From assembly GCF_029852145.1 (NCBI RefSeq), contig NC_079977.1, positions 2,790,001 through 2,854,000 of the forward strand: a DNA stretch of 64,000 nt, written 5' to 3'. The notes beneath the pieces are model-generated. The model was not told where the DNA came from, ran no database searches, and saw only the letters and a list, made by a program, of their open reading frames with translations. The translations under genes were made by a program, and so were the position numbers. This document shows positions 1-12,300 of this stretch, in pieces. Source of the DNA: Microplitis mediator (Eukaryota > Arthropoda > Insecta > Hymenoptera > Braconidae). Within the stretch, counting starts at the first letter, position 1, and every line of letters starts with the position of its first letter.

Positions 1-1060
1 CGGATCAAAAAATTAATAATGATTCTATCTGATCATATATGATATCATGCCTGATATCATGTATGATCAATCCTGACATCTAAACCTTAATATGTGTTCA
101 GATATGATCAGTTATAAAAGCTGTATTTTTCTTATCATATATGATACGTAGTATCAGACATATATGATTATATATGATATAATATCTGATCATATATGAC
201 ATCACATGATCGTATATGGCACCACATATAATCATTTATGACATCACATATGATTATATATGTAATCATACATGACATCGCATATGATTATATCTGAGCA
301 TATATGAGATCACATATTATTTTATCTCATCATATATGACATCACACATGATCATTTATGACATCGCATATGATTCTATGTAGTCATATATGATCACATA
401 TGACATATATATGATAATATATGATCTCATATGTCATATACGATAATATATTATCACATGTCATATATGATATCATCTGATCATATAAGACACTTCATAT
501 GATTATGTCTGATCTTATATGACATTTTGTATGATCATATATGATTATATTCGATAATATATGATCACATACGTCATATATTATCACATATGTCATATAT
601 GATCACATGTCATATATGATCACATGTCATATATGATCACATGTCATATATGATCAAATATGTTATAAATGATCAATTATGTTATAAATGATCACATGTC
701 ATATATGATCACATGTCATATATGACCACATGTCATATATGATCACATGTCATATATGATCACATATGTCATATATAATCATGTATGACACTTCATATAA
801 TTATGTCTGATCTTATATGACATCACATATGATCATATATGACACTACATATGATTATATATAATATCACATATGATCATACACGCATATGATTATATCA
901 GCATATATGACATCACATATAATTATATCTGATCATATATGACATTTTATATGATTACACATGGTTATATTTGAGCATATATGATCACATATGATATCAA
1001 ATATCACATATGTTCATATATGACTACCTGAAATTATATATGATCATATCTGAGTAACTG
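1..1060. repeat. GATCATATATG-type satellite block 1
   Basis: Continuous, imperfect short repeats built on ATATGATCATATATG, with CACATATGAT and TGTCATATATGATCACA variants. The core is palindromic. A regular sub-array of ATATGATCACATGTC lies around 590-760. The same satellite recurs at 3960-4990, 48340-48930 and 49790-50040. Confidence 0.9.
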
Positions 1061-2095
1061 TTCTCATGTAACCAACAATTTTATTTATTTTAAATTCAAA
1101 AAAATTGAAAATTAATTTTTCAAAATATTCTTGAATTTTTTTTTTTTTTTTTTTTTTCAATAAATATTAAAATTTTACATTTTTAAAAGTAATTAATAAT
1201 TTTAATAATATTCTAAAATCAGTTATTATTATTATTGTTTACAATATTATTTATTTTGGCAATTTAATATAATGCCTATCGCATATATATATTATATATA
1301 TTTATATATATTAGAACACTGGAGTGTATAAAAAGAATGAATATAGAAATAAGCGAGAGCGAATTAGATATTAGACTCATATTTATAAATTTATTTATTT
1401 AATTACCTATTATTATTAGTGTTATTATTTATTATTATTTATTGATTATTCTCTTTTATTTTATTTAGATTTTTTAGTTTTCATAATTTACTTAATAATA
1501 CTATTTTTTTTTTTTTTTTTTTTTTTTTTGTATCAGAGTATACATTTGTCGCAGATAATATAACAACAATTATATATATTATTTGTTATTGTTATTATAC
1601 TCGAAAAGTTTCTATTTCATGTTTTAAAGTCATATATTTATATATATATATTTTTTTAATGATAATTTGACTGATAATAGCACAGCCACTCTTTAAATTT
1701 GAAACTTGAGCTTTCAATAAAACCGACGCTACAACTTTTAACATAAACTTTTTTTTTTTACAACATTTTCTTTCTATTAATATTTTAATTATATACAATT
1801 AATCAAGTACATAAAAAAAATCTATATAAATTTTATAAATTAAATAAATAAATAAAATTAATAATCTTTAAATTACACAATAATTTTTTATTTTTATCAA
1901 TTTATTTTTTGCTCTCATTCTTTCGCCCTTGTAACAATTAAATGTTCATTAACATAAAAAATATATGAATATTTAAAATTAATTAGCTATTGGAAAATTC
2001 TCACGGAATTATTGGAATTTATTATTATCATTTTTAAATCCAATAATGAACTTTATTTTTTTTATAAATTTTGATAGAATATATAAACCCATTGA
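1061..2095. other. AT-rich intergenic stretch
   Basis: Poly-T runs (1139-1157, 1504-1529) and TA microsatellite-like patches. No supported gene: the open frames are low-complexity Lys/Ile/Phe. Confidence 0.7.
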
Positions 2096-2745
2096 GTGCA
2101 TGAATTTTTTTCAGTTTAATTTCAAAAAATTTTTGATGCATTTTTTTCAAAATTTTTGATACATTTTTTTTTTTATTTTGTATTGCATTTTTTTCCAAAT
2201 TTAGTTCACAAATTTTTGATGCATTTTTTTCAAGAATTTTTTGATGCATTTTTTTAAAAATTTAATTCAAAAAATTTTGTATTGCGATTTTTTTGAATTT
2301 TAATTCAAAAAATTTTGTATTGCGATTTTTTTGAAATTTAATTCAAAAATTTTTTTTTATGCATATTTCTTCGAATTTAATTCACAAATTTTCGATGCAT
2401 TTTTTTCAAGAATCTTTTGATGCATTTTTTTCGAAATTTAATTCACAAATTTTTGACGCATTTTTTTCAAGAATTTTTTGATGCATTTTTTTCGAAATTT
2501 AATTCAAAAAATTTTGTATTGCGATTTTTTTGAAATTCAATTCCAAAAATTTTTTTTATGCATTTTTTTCAAATTTAATTCACAAATTTTCGATGCATTT
2601 TTTACAAGAATTTTGTGATGCATTTTTTTCCAAATTTTATTTAAAAAAAATTTTTATTGCATTTTTTTCAAAATTTGATTCAAAAAATTCTGTATTGCGA
2701 TTTTTTCAAAATTTAGTTCAAAAAATTTTTGATGCATTTTTATTT
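2096..2745. repeat. Minisatellite, TTTGATGCATTTTTTTC units
   Basis: About 15-20 imperfect units of 30-45 bp, alternating GATGCATTTTTTTCAA with AATTCAAAAAATTTTGTATT. Located just downstream of the cPKC 3' end. Confidence 0.85.
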
Positions 2746-2837
2746 TAATTTTTTTATTCTTGTAATTTTATAAAATAGATCTCGTTTTTTTTTAATTGTC
2801 TAAATATTTATATCTGTCTGAATAAAATAACCGCGGG

Positions 2838-2847
2838 TTTATTTATT
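2838..2847 (-). terminator. Candidate polyadenylation signals of cPKC
   Basis: Two overlapping AATAAA hexamers on the minus strand, about 310 nt past the stop codon. In such AT-rich DNA the hexamer is frequent by chance, so this is only the first plausible site. Confidence 0.35.
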
Positions 2848-3153
2848 TGAATTTTGAATCGCTGATAGACAGCAGCTTTTTTTCCGTGTGAGCGAAAGAT
2901 TAAGAGCGAAAATAAAATGTTGCAAATGACAAAATGTTTGATTAGATAATAAAATATTTATATATATATTGAGAAATATAATTTGGGGTTAACGACGCGA
3001 TGATAGTCACCTATATGACTTACAGATTATAATTATTAATACTATTATTTTAAATATTTTTAATTATCATTAATCATTAATTATTAATTAGTAATAATAA
3101 CCATAATGGTGATTGTTCAGCTTTTTTTTAAATTCAGTTAAATATTAATATAT

Positions 3154-3306
3154 TTATATATGTTGAATATACTCGGGATTTAAATACGAAAAGCCCATAA
3201 ATTCTGTTTGATCCAAATTCATCATGAAAAGTTTGTCTGTTGGTGTGAGATCTGTTTTTTCGGACGTAAATTGTTTGTCGAAATTGCTGACGTCTTTCCT
3301 GTGTTT
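3154..3306 (-). CDS. Pkc53E: cPKC coding exon 13 (C-terminal tail, stop)
   Basis: Acceptor TTTATAG, then KHRKDVSNFDKQFTSEKTDL, TPTDKLFMMN, LDQTEFMGFSYLNPEYIQHI, stop TAA at 3156-3154. Contains the NFD motif, the turn motif (Thr641) and the hydrophobic motif (Ser660). The preceding intron is 63 bp. Confidence 0.95.
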   Translation of the reverse strand, partial: KHRKDVSNFDKQFTSEKTDLTPTDKLFMMNLDQTEFMGFSYLNPEYIQHI

Positions 3307-6300
3307 CTATAAAAAAAAAAAATAAATTATTTTATTTTATTTACTGAAGTAAAACCTAAAAATTCTTACGATTTTCGGTTTAAATGGAGGCTGAACTTCA
3401 CGATTTTCGATTCTCTCCCAATCAATTCGACGGAAAAATGCATGACCTCGTACGTCATCTTCACCACGAAGTCCACATCCTAATCTTTTGCTTGGATTTT
3501 TTGTTAAAAACTGTACAATAAATATAATAATATCAATTTTATAAATGTGTGTGGGTGTGTGTGGGGGGGGGGGGGGGTTGTAACTTACGCCTTTGCAAGC
3601 TTCTTTTGATTCTTTAGATAAACTCTTAGGATAATTAACACTGTGGTCAGTAATGGCCGCAAATAATTCTTCTTCATCTTCACCATCGAATGGAGGCTGC
3701 CCTACCAACATTTCGTACAACAATACACCGTACGCCCACCAGTCAACAGATTTCCCATATGGTTGGTAAAGAATTATCTGTTATAACAACAACAATAATA
3801 ATGACATTAATTAAAAAATATTAATCTTAAATATGAACATACAGAATCACCCCAACTATTTTTGACTAGAAAATAATATAAATTTGTACCGGAAGTAAAG
3901 AAAAAAAATTTTGACCCTATATGACGCACCGTAATATATAATATATAGGAAATATGTGAGTATATGATCATGTCATATCATATAAGATCAAAAATGATCA
4001 TAAGTGTTCATATATGATCACATAAGTGCATATATGATCATATGTTTGACTATGAATGCGAACATATATATCAGATACGATCATATATGGTCATATAAGT
4101 GGATATATGATCATATAATCGAATGCGAACTTAATTATATATATCAGATACGATCATATATAATATTGTTTAAATTTGAATATGATCATATAGAATCAAG
4201 TATAATCATATATAAGTAGAAGTATTCATATATGGTCATATAAGTGCATATATGATCATATGTTTGAATGGGAACTTGACCATAGATCATATACGATCAT
4301 GTATAATACCGTTTAAATTTTAGTATGATCATATAGAATCATATATACTCATATATGATCTTGTGTTCATATATGGTCATAAAAGTGCATATGTGGTCAT
4401 ATATTTGAATGGGAACTTGATCATATATTAAATACGATCGTATATGATCACGTTCAAATTTGAATCTGATCATACATAATCATATAGAATCAGACTTGTT
4501 CATATATGATCATAAGTATTCGTTTATCGTCATATATGTGCACATATGATCATATATTTTAATGACAACTTGATCATATATATCAGATACGATTATATAT
4601 GATCATGTTTAGATTTGAACCTGATCATACATTATCATATAGAATCAGATTTGATCATATATGATCATAAGTGTTCATTTATCGTCATATATGTGCATAT
4701 ACGATCTTATGTTCGAACGGGAGATTGATCATATTAATCAGATACGATCATATATAATCAAATATACATTTGAACTTGATCATACATTATCATATAAAAT
4801 CAGATTTGATCATACATGATTATGTGTTCATATAGGGTCATATATGATCATATTCATCAAATTGACTTTGATCATGTATATCAGATACGATCATATATAA
4901 TCATAAGTGGTGATATAAGTGCATATATGATTATATATTTGAATGTGAGCTTGATCATATATATCAGATACGACTGTAATTCGATTTCTTATCATAAAAT
5001 TAGATGGAATTGTGATTCTATAGGTTCATATATACCCAATTTCAAATTGTAATTAATAATAAAATAACCTCAGGTGCAATGTAATCAGGTGTACCACAAA
5101 ATGTTTTAGTCGTTCTATCACCGGTAATTCCCTCTTTGCACATTCCAAAATCAGCTATTTTAATATGACCATCCTGATCCAGCAGGACATTGTCTAATTT
5201 TAGATCGCGGTAAACTATTCCACGGGAATGAAGGAAGAATAGTCCAATCGCTATTTCAGATGCGTAAAATCTATAAATATACAATACATACATGTGTAAA
5301 TTTTTTGAGAAATAAATATTTTCATTAAAAATTGATAATATATTTGATCGAGTGGGTGGGTGTGCACCTCGCTGTAAATACATAACGTTATTGTAAAAAT
5401 AGTTTTTTATTTTTAAATAGTGTGCGGTGCCGGCACCATTATTATTATTGTTAAATCATCTGTACAGTGTTATATGTTATATGTTGTATGTTATATGTAC
5501 ATGATATACTTACACTGCTACAGGTTCTTTGAATTTTCCACACTGTTGAATTTGAAACATAAGATCACCGCCGTTTACATATTCCATAACAAAATATAAC
5601 CGGTCCTGTAGATTTTTAATAAATTACTCAAATCATTTATCCATCAATTAAAAAATATGTGAAGACACAGAAAAAAAAATTCTTGACCCAAGAAATTTTT
5701 TATCGCCCCTAGAAAATTTATGATCCAGAAGTCAGCAGACAATTATAAATTTTCGGTTTTTTTTTTCAACAAATCAATTTTGAAAAAAAAAATTTAAAAA
5801 AAAGAAAAACAAAAAAATGCACATGTAGGAAATTAAAAAATCTACAAGTGCATTTTTTCAAAATATTTTTTTTTTTATAATTTGTGGTTTTAAAAAAAAT
5901 CCAAAAATTATTAGACGTCAGCTGACTTCAGTATCATAAAATTATGATCTTGAAATTAACAGACAATTAAAAATTAATGAAATAAAAAAAAACTAAAAAA
6001 ATGCACATGTAGAAAATTAAAAAATCTATAGGTGGAATTTTTTGAATATTTTTTTTTTTATAATTTCTCGCTTTTAAAAAAATTCAAAAATTATTAGACG
6101 TCGGCTGACTTCAATATCATGAAATCATGATCTTGAAATTAACAGACAATTAAAAATTAATGACATAAAAAAAAACTAAAAAAATGCACATGTAGAAAAT
6201 TAAAAAATCTATAGGTGGAATTTTTTGAATATTTTTTTTTTTATAATTTCTCGCTTTTAAAAGAATTCAAAAATTATCAGACGTCGGCTGACTGCAGTCC

Positions 6301-9300
6301 CGTAAATTTTCGTCGGGCAAAAAAAAATTTATTGGAGCGGTAAAAATTTTTTACGTCAAGAAAACAGATTTTTCTGTACAAAATAAATAATAAATTGAAT
6401 TAAAAATACCATAGTTTGAAAACAGGAATGAAGTTGTACCAGAAATGGTGGCTTGTGAGACAGTGCAAGAACACGTTTCTCCACCATCGTACACTCGACA
6501 TCGTCGTCTTGAATTATAATATCTTTCTTTAATATTTTAATCGCGTACAACTCGTCCGTACCTTTACGTTCCGCGAGCAAAACTTTGCCGAAACTTCCTT
6601 TTCCAAGTACCATAAGAAAATTGAAATCAGACGCTCTTATTAAATCACTTTTACCCATATTGTGAGGTATATCTTTATCCTGAGGGGTTGGCGTTTTCTT
6701 CGTCACTGAAGTTTTCTAAATATTTTTTATTTATTAGAAGGGGAGTAAATGGATGCAGAGTCAAAGGAAATTCTAATCCACTCCGGCTTTTTTTATAATA
6801 TAGTACTAGATTAATATAATAATAGTATAAGTAAATTACCCTCATTTTTAATTTAAGCTCAGCCAAATCTACCCCTTCCTCAGGGACCGGGACATTGTAA
6901 AATTCACCCTCTTCTTGCGTAAGAAGCTTATACCATCCATTGGCTGGAGCTTTTATTAATTCCGAAATACCGAAGGACAATGAACCCATAAAATCATTCC
7001 TCGATGTTCTGTCCCAATCCCAAACTTCTATTAAAAGCCTTCTATCCTTATCCTCGGCTTTAAGTTCGCTTGAATTTTACGGTTTTTTTTTTTTATTAAA
7101 TTATTAATATTAAAGTGAAAAAATTTAAAAACTTAATATTCAAATCTTACAAAGTGATTGTCTCATTCCACTCGGGGTTTAAAGATGATTTGATTGTCTT
7201 TGTTTTTTTTTTGACTCCATCCGTGTCTGGAATTAATTTAAGCTTTACATAAGGATCTGATAATCCGTTGGGATCCATTGGAATGAGATTTCTTCCTCGC
7301 TGAACTAAACATCAGTAATAATTTACATTATTGCAGGGGGTAATTTTTAACATTCACTCAAGTAAGCTAACGGGGGTAGTAATTTTGGTGCTGGTTAGAA
7401 GACAATCAATTATGGGATTTTTTTATTCAACGAATTGGTTACAAAAAAAAAGTAAAAAAATGCACGTGTAGAGAAATAAAAAAACTATAAGTCCAAATTT
7501 TTTGTTTATTATTTGGCGGTTTTAAAAAAATCCAAAAATTGATAGTCGGTTAACTTTAGTGTAATTTCGGGTAAAAGTTTTTGACCGAAATTATGGAATT
7601 TTATAAGAAAAAGCCAAGAGTTGGCCTACAAAAGGATGAGAAGATTAAATTTGGCCGAAACTATAGAATTTTATTCAAAGAGGCCTAAATTTGGTTGAAA
7701 TTCCTCTGAAGTTGTAGAGTTTCATTGGGAAATTCCGAAAACACGCCGAAACCGTAAAATTTTTTCAAGAAGGCCTAAATTTGGTCGAAATCACTCTGAA
7801 GTCGTAGAATTTTATTGGAAAAGACCGAAAATTGGGAGAAATCATAGAATTTTGTTCAAAAGGTACAAATTTGATCGAAATTACGATAAAGTCGAAGAAT
7901 TTCATTAGAAAAGGCCGAAAAAAGACCGACAAGGCTAAATTTAGTTCGAAACCATAGAATTTCATTCAGAGAGGCCTAAATTTGGTTGAAATTCCTCTGA
8001 AGTTGTAGAGTTTTATTGGGAAATTCCGAAAACACGTTGAAACTGTAGAATTTTTTCAAGAAGGCTTAAATTTGATCGAAATTACGCTTAAATCGAACAA
8101 TTTCATTAGAAAAGACCGAAAGTTGGCTGACAAGGCAAAATTTCGTCCGAAATCATAGAATTTTATCGCTAAAGTCCGAAATTTGGCCGAAATCACGCTG
8201 AAGCCGTAGTATTTTATTGGAAAAGGCCGAAAGTTGGCCGAAAAAGAGCCGACAAGGCTAAATTTTGTCCGAAACCATAGAATTTTATTCAAAGAGAAAT
8301 AAATTTGGTCGAAATCACTCTGAAGTCGTAGAATTTTATTGGAAAAGACCGAAAATTGGCCGAAATCATAGAATTTTATTCAAATAGGCCTAAATTTCAT
8401 TGCAATCACGATAAAGTCGAAGAATTTCATTAGAAAAGGCCAAAAGTTGGCCGAAAAAAGGCCGACGATCCAAAATTTGGCGAAAACCATAGAATTTCAT
8501 TTCAAAAGTCCGAAATTTACCCAAAATCACGCTGAAGTCGTAATACTTTATTGAAAAAAGCAAAAAGTTGGCCGAAAAAAGGTCGATAATTCAAAATTTG
8601 GCCAAAACCATAGAATTTCGTTTCAAAAGTCCGAAATTTACCCGAAATCACGCTGAAGTCCTAGAATTTTATTGGAAAAAACCGAAAATTGGCCGAAAAA
8701 AGGCTGACAAGACAAACTTGGCCAAAACCATAGAATTTAATCTCAGGAAACCGAAATTTCGATAGAATATTTAAAGAAGCTTAAAGTTGGCCGAAAAATT
8801 GAATCGCCCTATTTACGACCAAATTTCGCTCATTTTCCGGCCTATCTAGTTTTCGGTCTTGTGTTCATCACCTGGGCCTTTTTCCCCAAAAAAATAGTAA
8901 TGTTACTTCTTTGGCTTGAAACTTTTTACCCGGGATAATTAATTTAACTTAGTAAATTTATAAAATTACCTTCAATAGTGAGTTTGTTTGCAATACAAGT
9001 GATATGTAATGCAATGCGCCCACGTCTTTCTGTGTGATCGCACCCGCAAAGATTTGGTACACTCTCTTCACATCTTTTATGGACGTTCATGTCACATGCT
9101 ATCAATTAAAATCGTCAATTACTTTCTTTGTTACTAAATTCCAACTTAAAAAAAAAAAAATATCAGTAATATATATAAATATATCAAGTATATTATCTGT
9201 AACAACGAAAGAATAATTTTTTTTGTATAAAAATAAATAGATATATATAGACTGGACATACTTGTCGTTACATAGCAAGTTTAGTTGTTACAATAAAATT

Positions 9301-12300
9301 GAAAGTGACATTAATCAATTACATTCTATAGAATTACGTAAACAAGGTCGTCACATGGTTAAGGGGAATGCTGGGTACTGACAGAGAAAAAACATTTTAG
9401 TGAATTTAAAAGCGGAAGGGTGAGAATAAATATAAATACGAGTATGGAGGTATATAATAAAACTTTATACATTACATCATATATGTATATATTTATGATA
9501 TAAATAGTGCACATGCATATATGTTGTGCGTAAGGTGTTAATGCAGTTAATCGATATTTTAACTACATTACATTAGTGGCAAAAAAAACTAACGTATTAT
9601 TATATTTTTTTAAAGTCGTATATAAATTTTTAACTTTAAATTTCAAAATTCTAGTCTTTTTTTTCAAAAATCGGCATAATGAAAATTATGTCTCTCGATA
9701 ATATAAAAAAATTTCATTTTTATTTCCAAAAATTTTTGTATCGCTAAAAGTTTCATTTTAATGAGCCTCGATATTTAGTGATTTTTGGAAAATATCAAAA
9801 TTATTATATTTGGAAATTTTCTGAATTTGTACGCGATATCAAAAAATTAACTATTGATATTAAATTTTTTTTTGCACGTAATGAAATTTATTTTAATAAA
9901 AACAATAAATTGTTTGATTTTTGAAAATTATTGACCTCGGAAAATGGCCCAGTCATGCTGATTTTTGGTAAAAAAGTATTAAGATCCGTGATACTGCAAA
10001 ATTTTCAGACGGCATTTGAAAAAAATTATTTTTTTCTTCCGCCACCTTAATACAGTTGACTGCCCGTCATAAGCCTCTTCTATTGAACCAACAGTTACTG
10101 AGTTTAAACCAACCCTCACTTAACCACTATTTTGAAATTCGTACCCACCAGCCCGTTGTAAGCCTCTGATAAAATTTTCAAAATTATACACTGAAAAAAA
10201 TAATCGGTAGCAGCTACCGAAAAATAATCAGTAGCTGCTACCGATCATTTTGGTAGCAGTTATCGATTTTTCTTCGGTAGCTGCTACAGACTTCAATCGG
10301 TAGCGGCTACCGAAATAATCAGTAGCCGTTACCGATCTGTTTTCAGTAGCCGTTATCGGTTAATTCGGTAGCTGTTCCCGATTTTTTTGGTATCAGTTAC
10401 GTACACATACACACGATTTCAATCGGCAACTGCTACCGAAATAATTGATAAGAGCTACCGATTATTTCAGTAACAGCTACCGATAATTTTCGTAGCAGTT
10501 ATCGATTTTTCTTCGGTAGCTGCTACAGACTTCAATCGGTAGCGGCTACCGAAATAATCGATAAGAGCTACCGATTATTTCAGTAACAGCTACCGATAAT
10601 TTCGGTAGCAGTTATCGATTTTTCTTCGGTAGCTGCTACAGATTTGAATCGGTAGCTGTTATCGATTATTTCGGTAGCTGCTACAGACTTCAATCGGTAG
10701 CGGCTACCGAAATAATCGATAACAGCTACCGATTATTTCAGTAACAACTACCGATTATTTTGGTAGCCGTTACCGAAAATTAATCGGTAGCTGCTACCGA
10801 TTATTTTTTTCAGTGTATACTAAAAAAAATGTATGAAGAAAATTCACTGCCTTAATTTCCCAGAGATTTTGCTCGGTAAACACGAGAAAAATCGAGACAA
10901 AAGTGTGTGATTAAAGTCTTATAACGAGTAATCGGGAACGATAGTAAACGCAGAGTGGCGGGAAAACTTAAATTCAAAAAAAAATTTTCCCTACGTCCCC
11001 TAGACCGACTTATGGCGGGTAGTCGACTGTATGCTGTAATTAAAATATTAATGCAAATATATAAAAGTTAAAAAAGCGATGTATCAAAAAATTTATAAAA
11101 TATCGATTAACGATACTTATATATACATATACATATAAACCAATAAAATATATTAAAAATAAAAAACGTTTCCTTCAATAATTCTTTACCCCAAGTCCGT
11201 CTATGACGCATATAATTAATAATTTCATGTAGTACGTAGACATTGATATTTATTTATTGAAATGAGCTAAAAAATTTATCTGCCGCTGATGAAATTCTCT
11301 AGAGGATACACGAATGATAAATAAAATCTAGTGACATCGTGCATATATCTAGTATATCTATTATATCTTCTAATGTTTTGCGTATAACAAGTCTATGGAA
11401 ATGGGATTTCGCAATGAGAAGCCTTTCAAAATATATCTATATCTATATCTATATATTTATAAATTAATTTTGTTGCGCATGATTGCGATGATTCCTTAGT
11501 TTTATTAATATTATTATTATTTACTTTGCCACTACCACCATATTGTTTCAATTCTTGTTAACTACCTGAACACTTGAGCCCTTGATGTGCTATACCATGA
11601 AGCATCGAGCCGCAATGATCGCAGAAAGTCGGCGTCAAGTATGTGAAAACATCCCATTTGTGTGCTGTTTTAGCCGCCTGAGAACACAAAATTACAGGGC
11701 CCAAAAAAAAGCCCATTGTTTTTTTTCTTTTTTGCTTCTTATTTCTTTGGTTCTTTGGTGTACTGATGTATGAATGGAGACAATTGCAATAGGATTTGTA
11801 ATTTAAGGAAAGTTTGGATACTCAACATTCTGTTATATTTTATCCTAATTAATTATATTTTAAGAATTTACTTCATATATTATTTTTAAAGACATTCATA
11901 CTTGCATCACACGTGTATTATTGTTTAATATTTTTTTTATCATCTTCTTAATCACTACAGTAATTAATAGATAATTATAGTAATCATTTTTATTTACAAC
12001 CTTACACCTGTAAATATAGATGTTCAAATATTACCCATAAGACATTAAGGTAAATTAATATATAATTTATAATCATAATTATTTATAAAAAGTATACTGG
12101 GTGTCTATTAAAACTTATTGTTACTAAAAACGTTTGATTAAGAGAAATCTGTACGGCTACCGTAGAAATCCGTACGGCTAAAGTAGTCAAATTTCGATGA
12201 ATGATTCATTTTTTTCTAAATAGTGTTTTAGAAATTTTTTTCTATATCAATTAAGCGGACACGTTTACGAATTTCTGTACCAATGCGTACGGCTATCGTA

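Noticed and set aside
7765..8765. Several 60-80 codon frames on both strands
   Set aside because: All are phases of the GTCGTAGAATTTTATTGG minisatellite.
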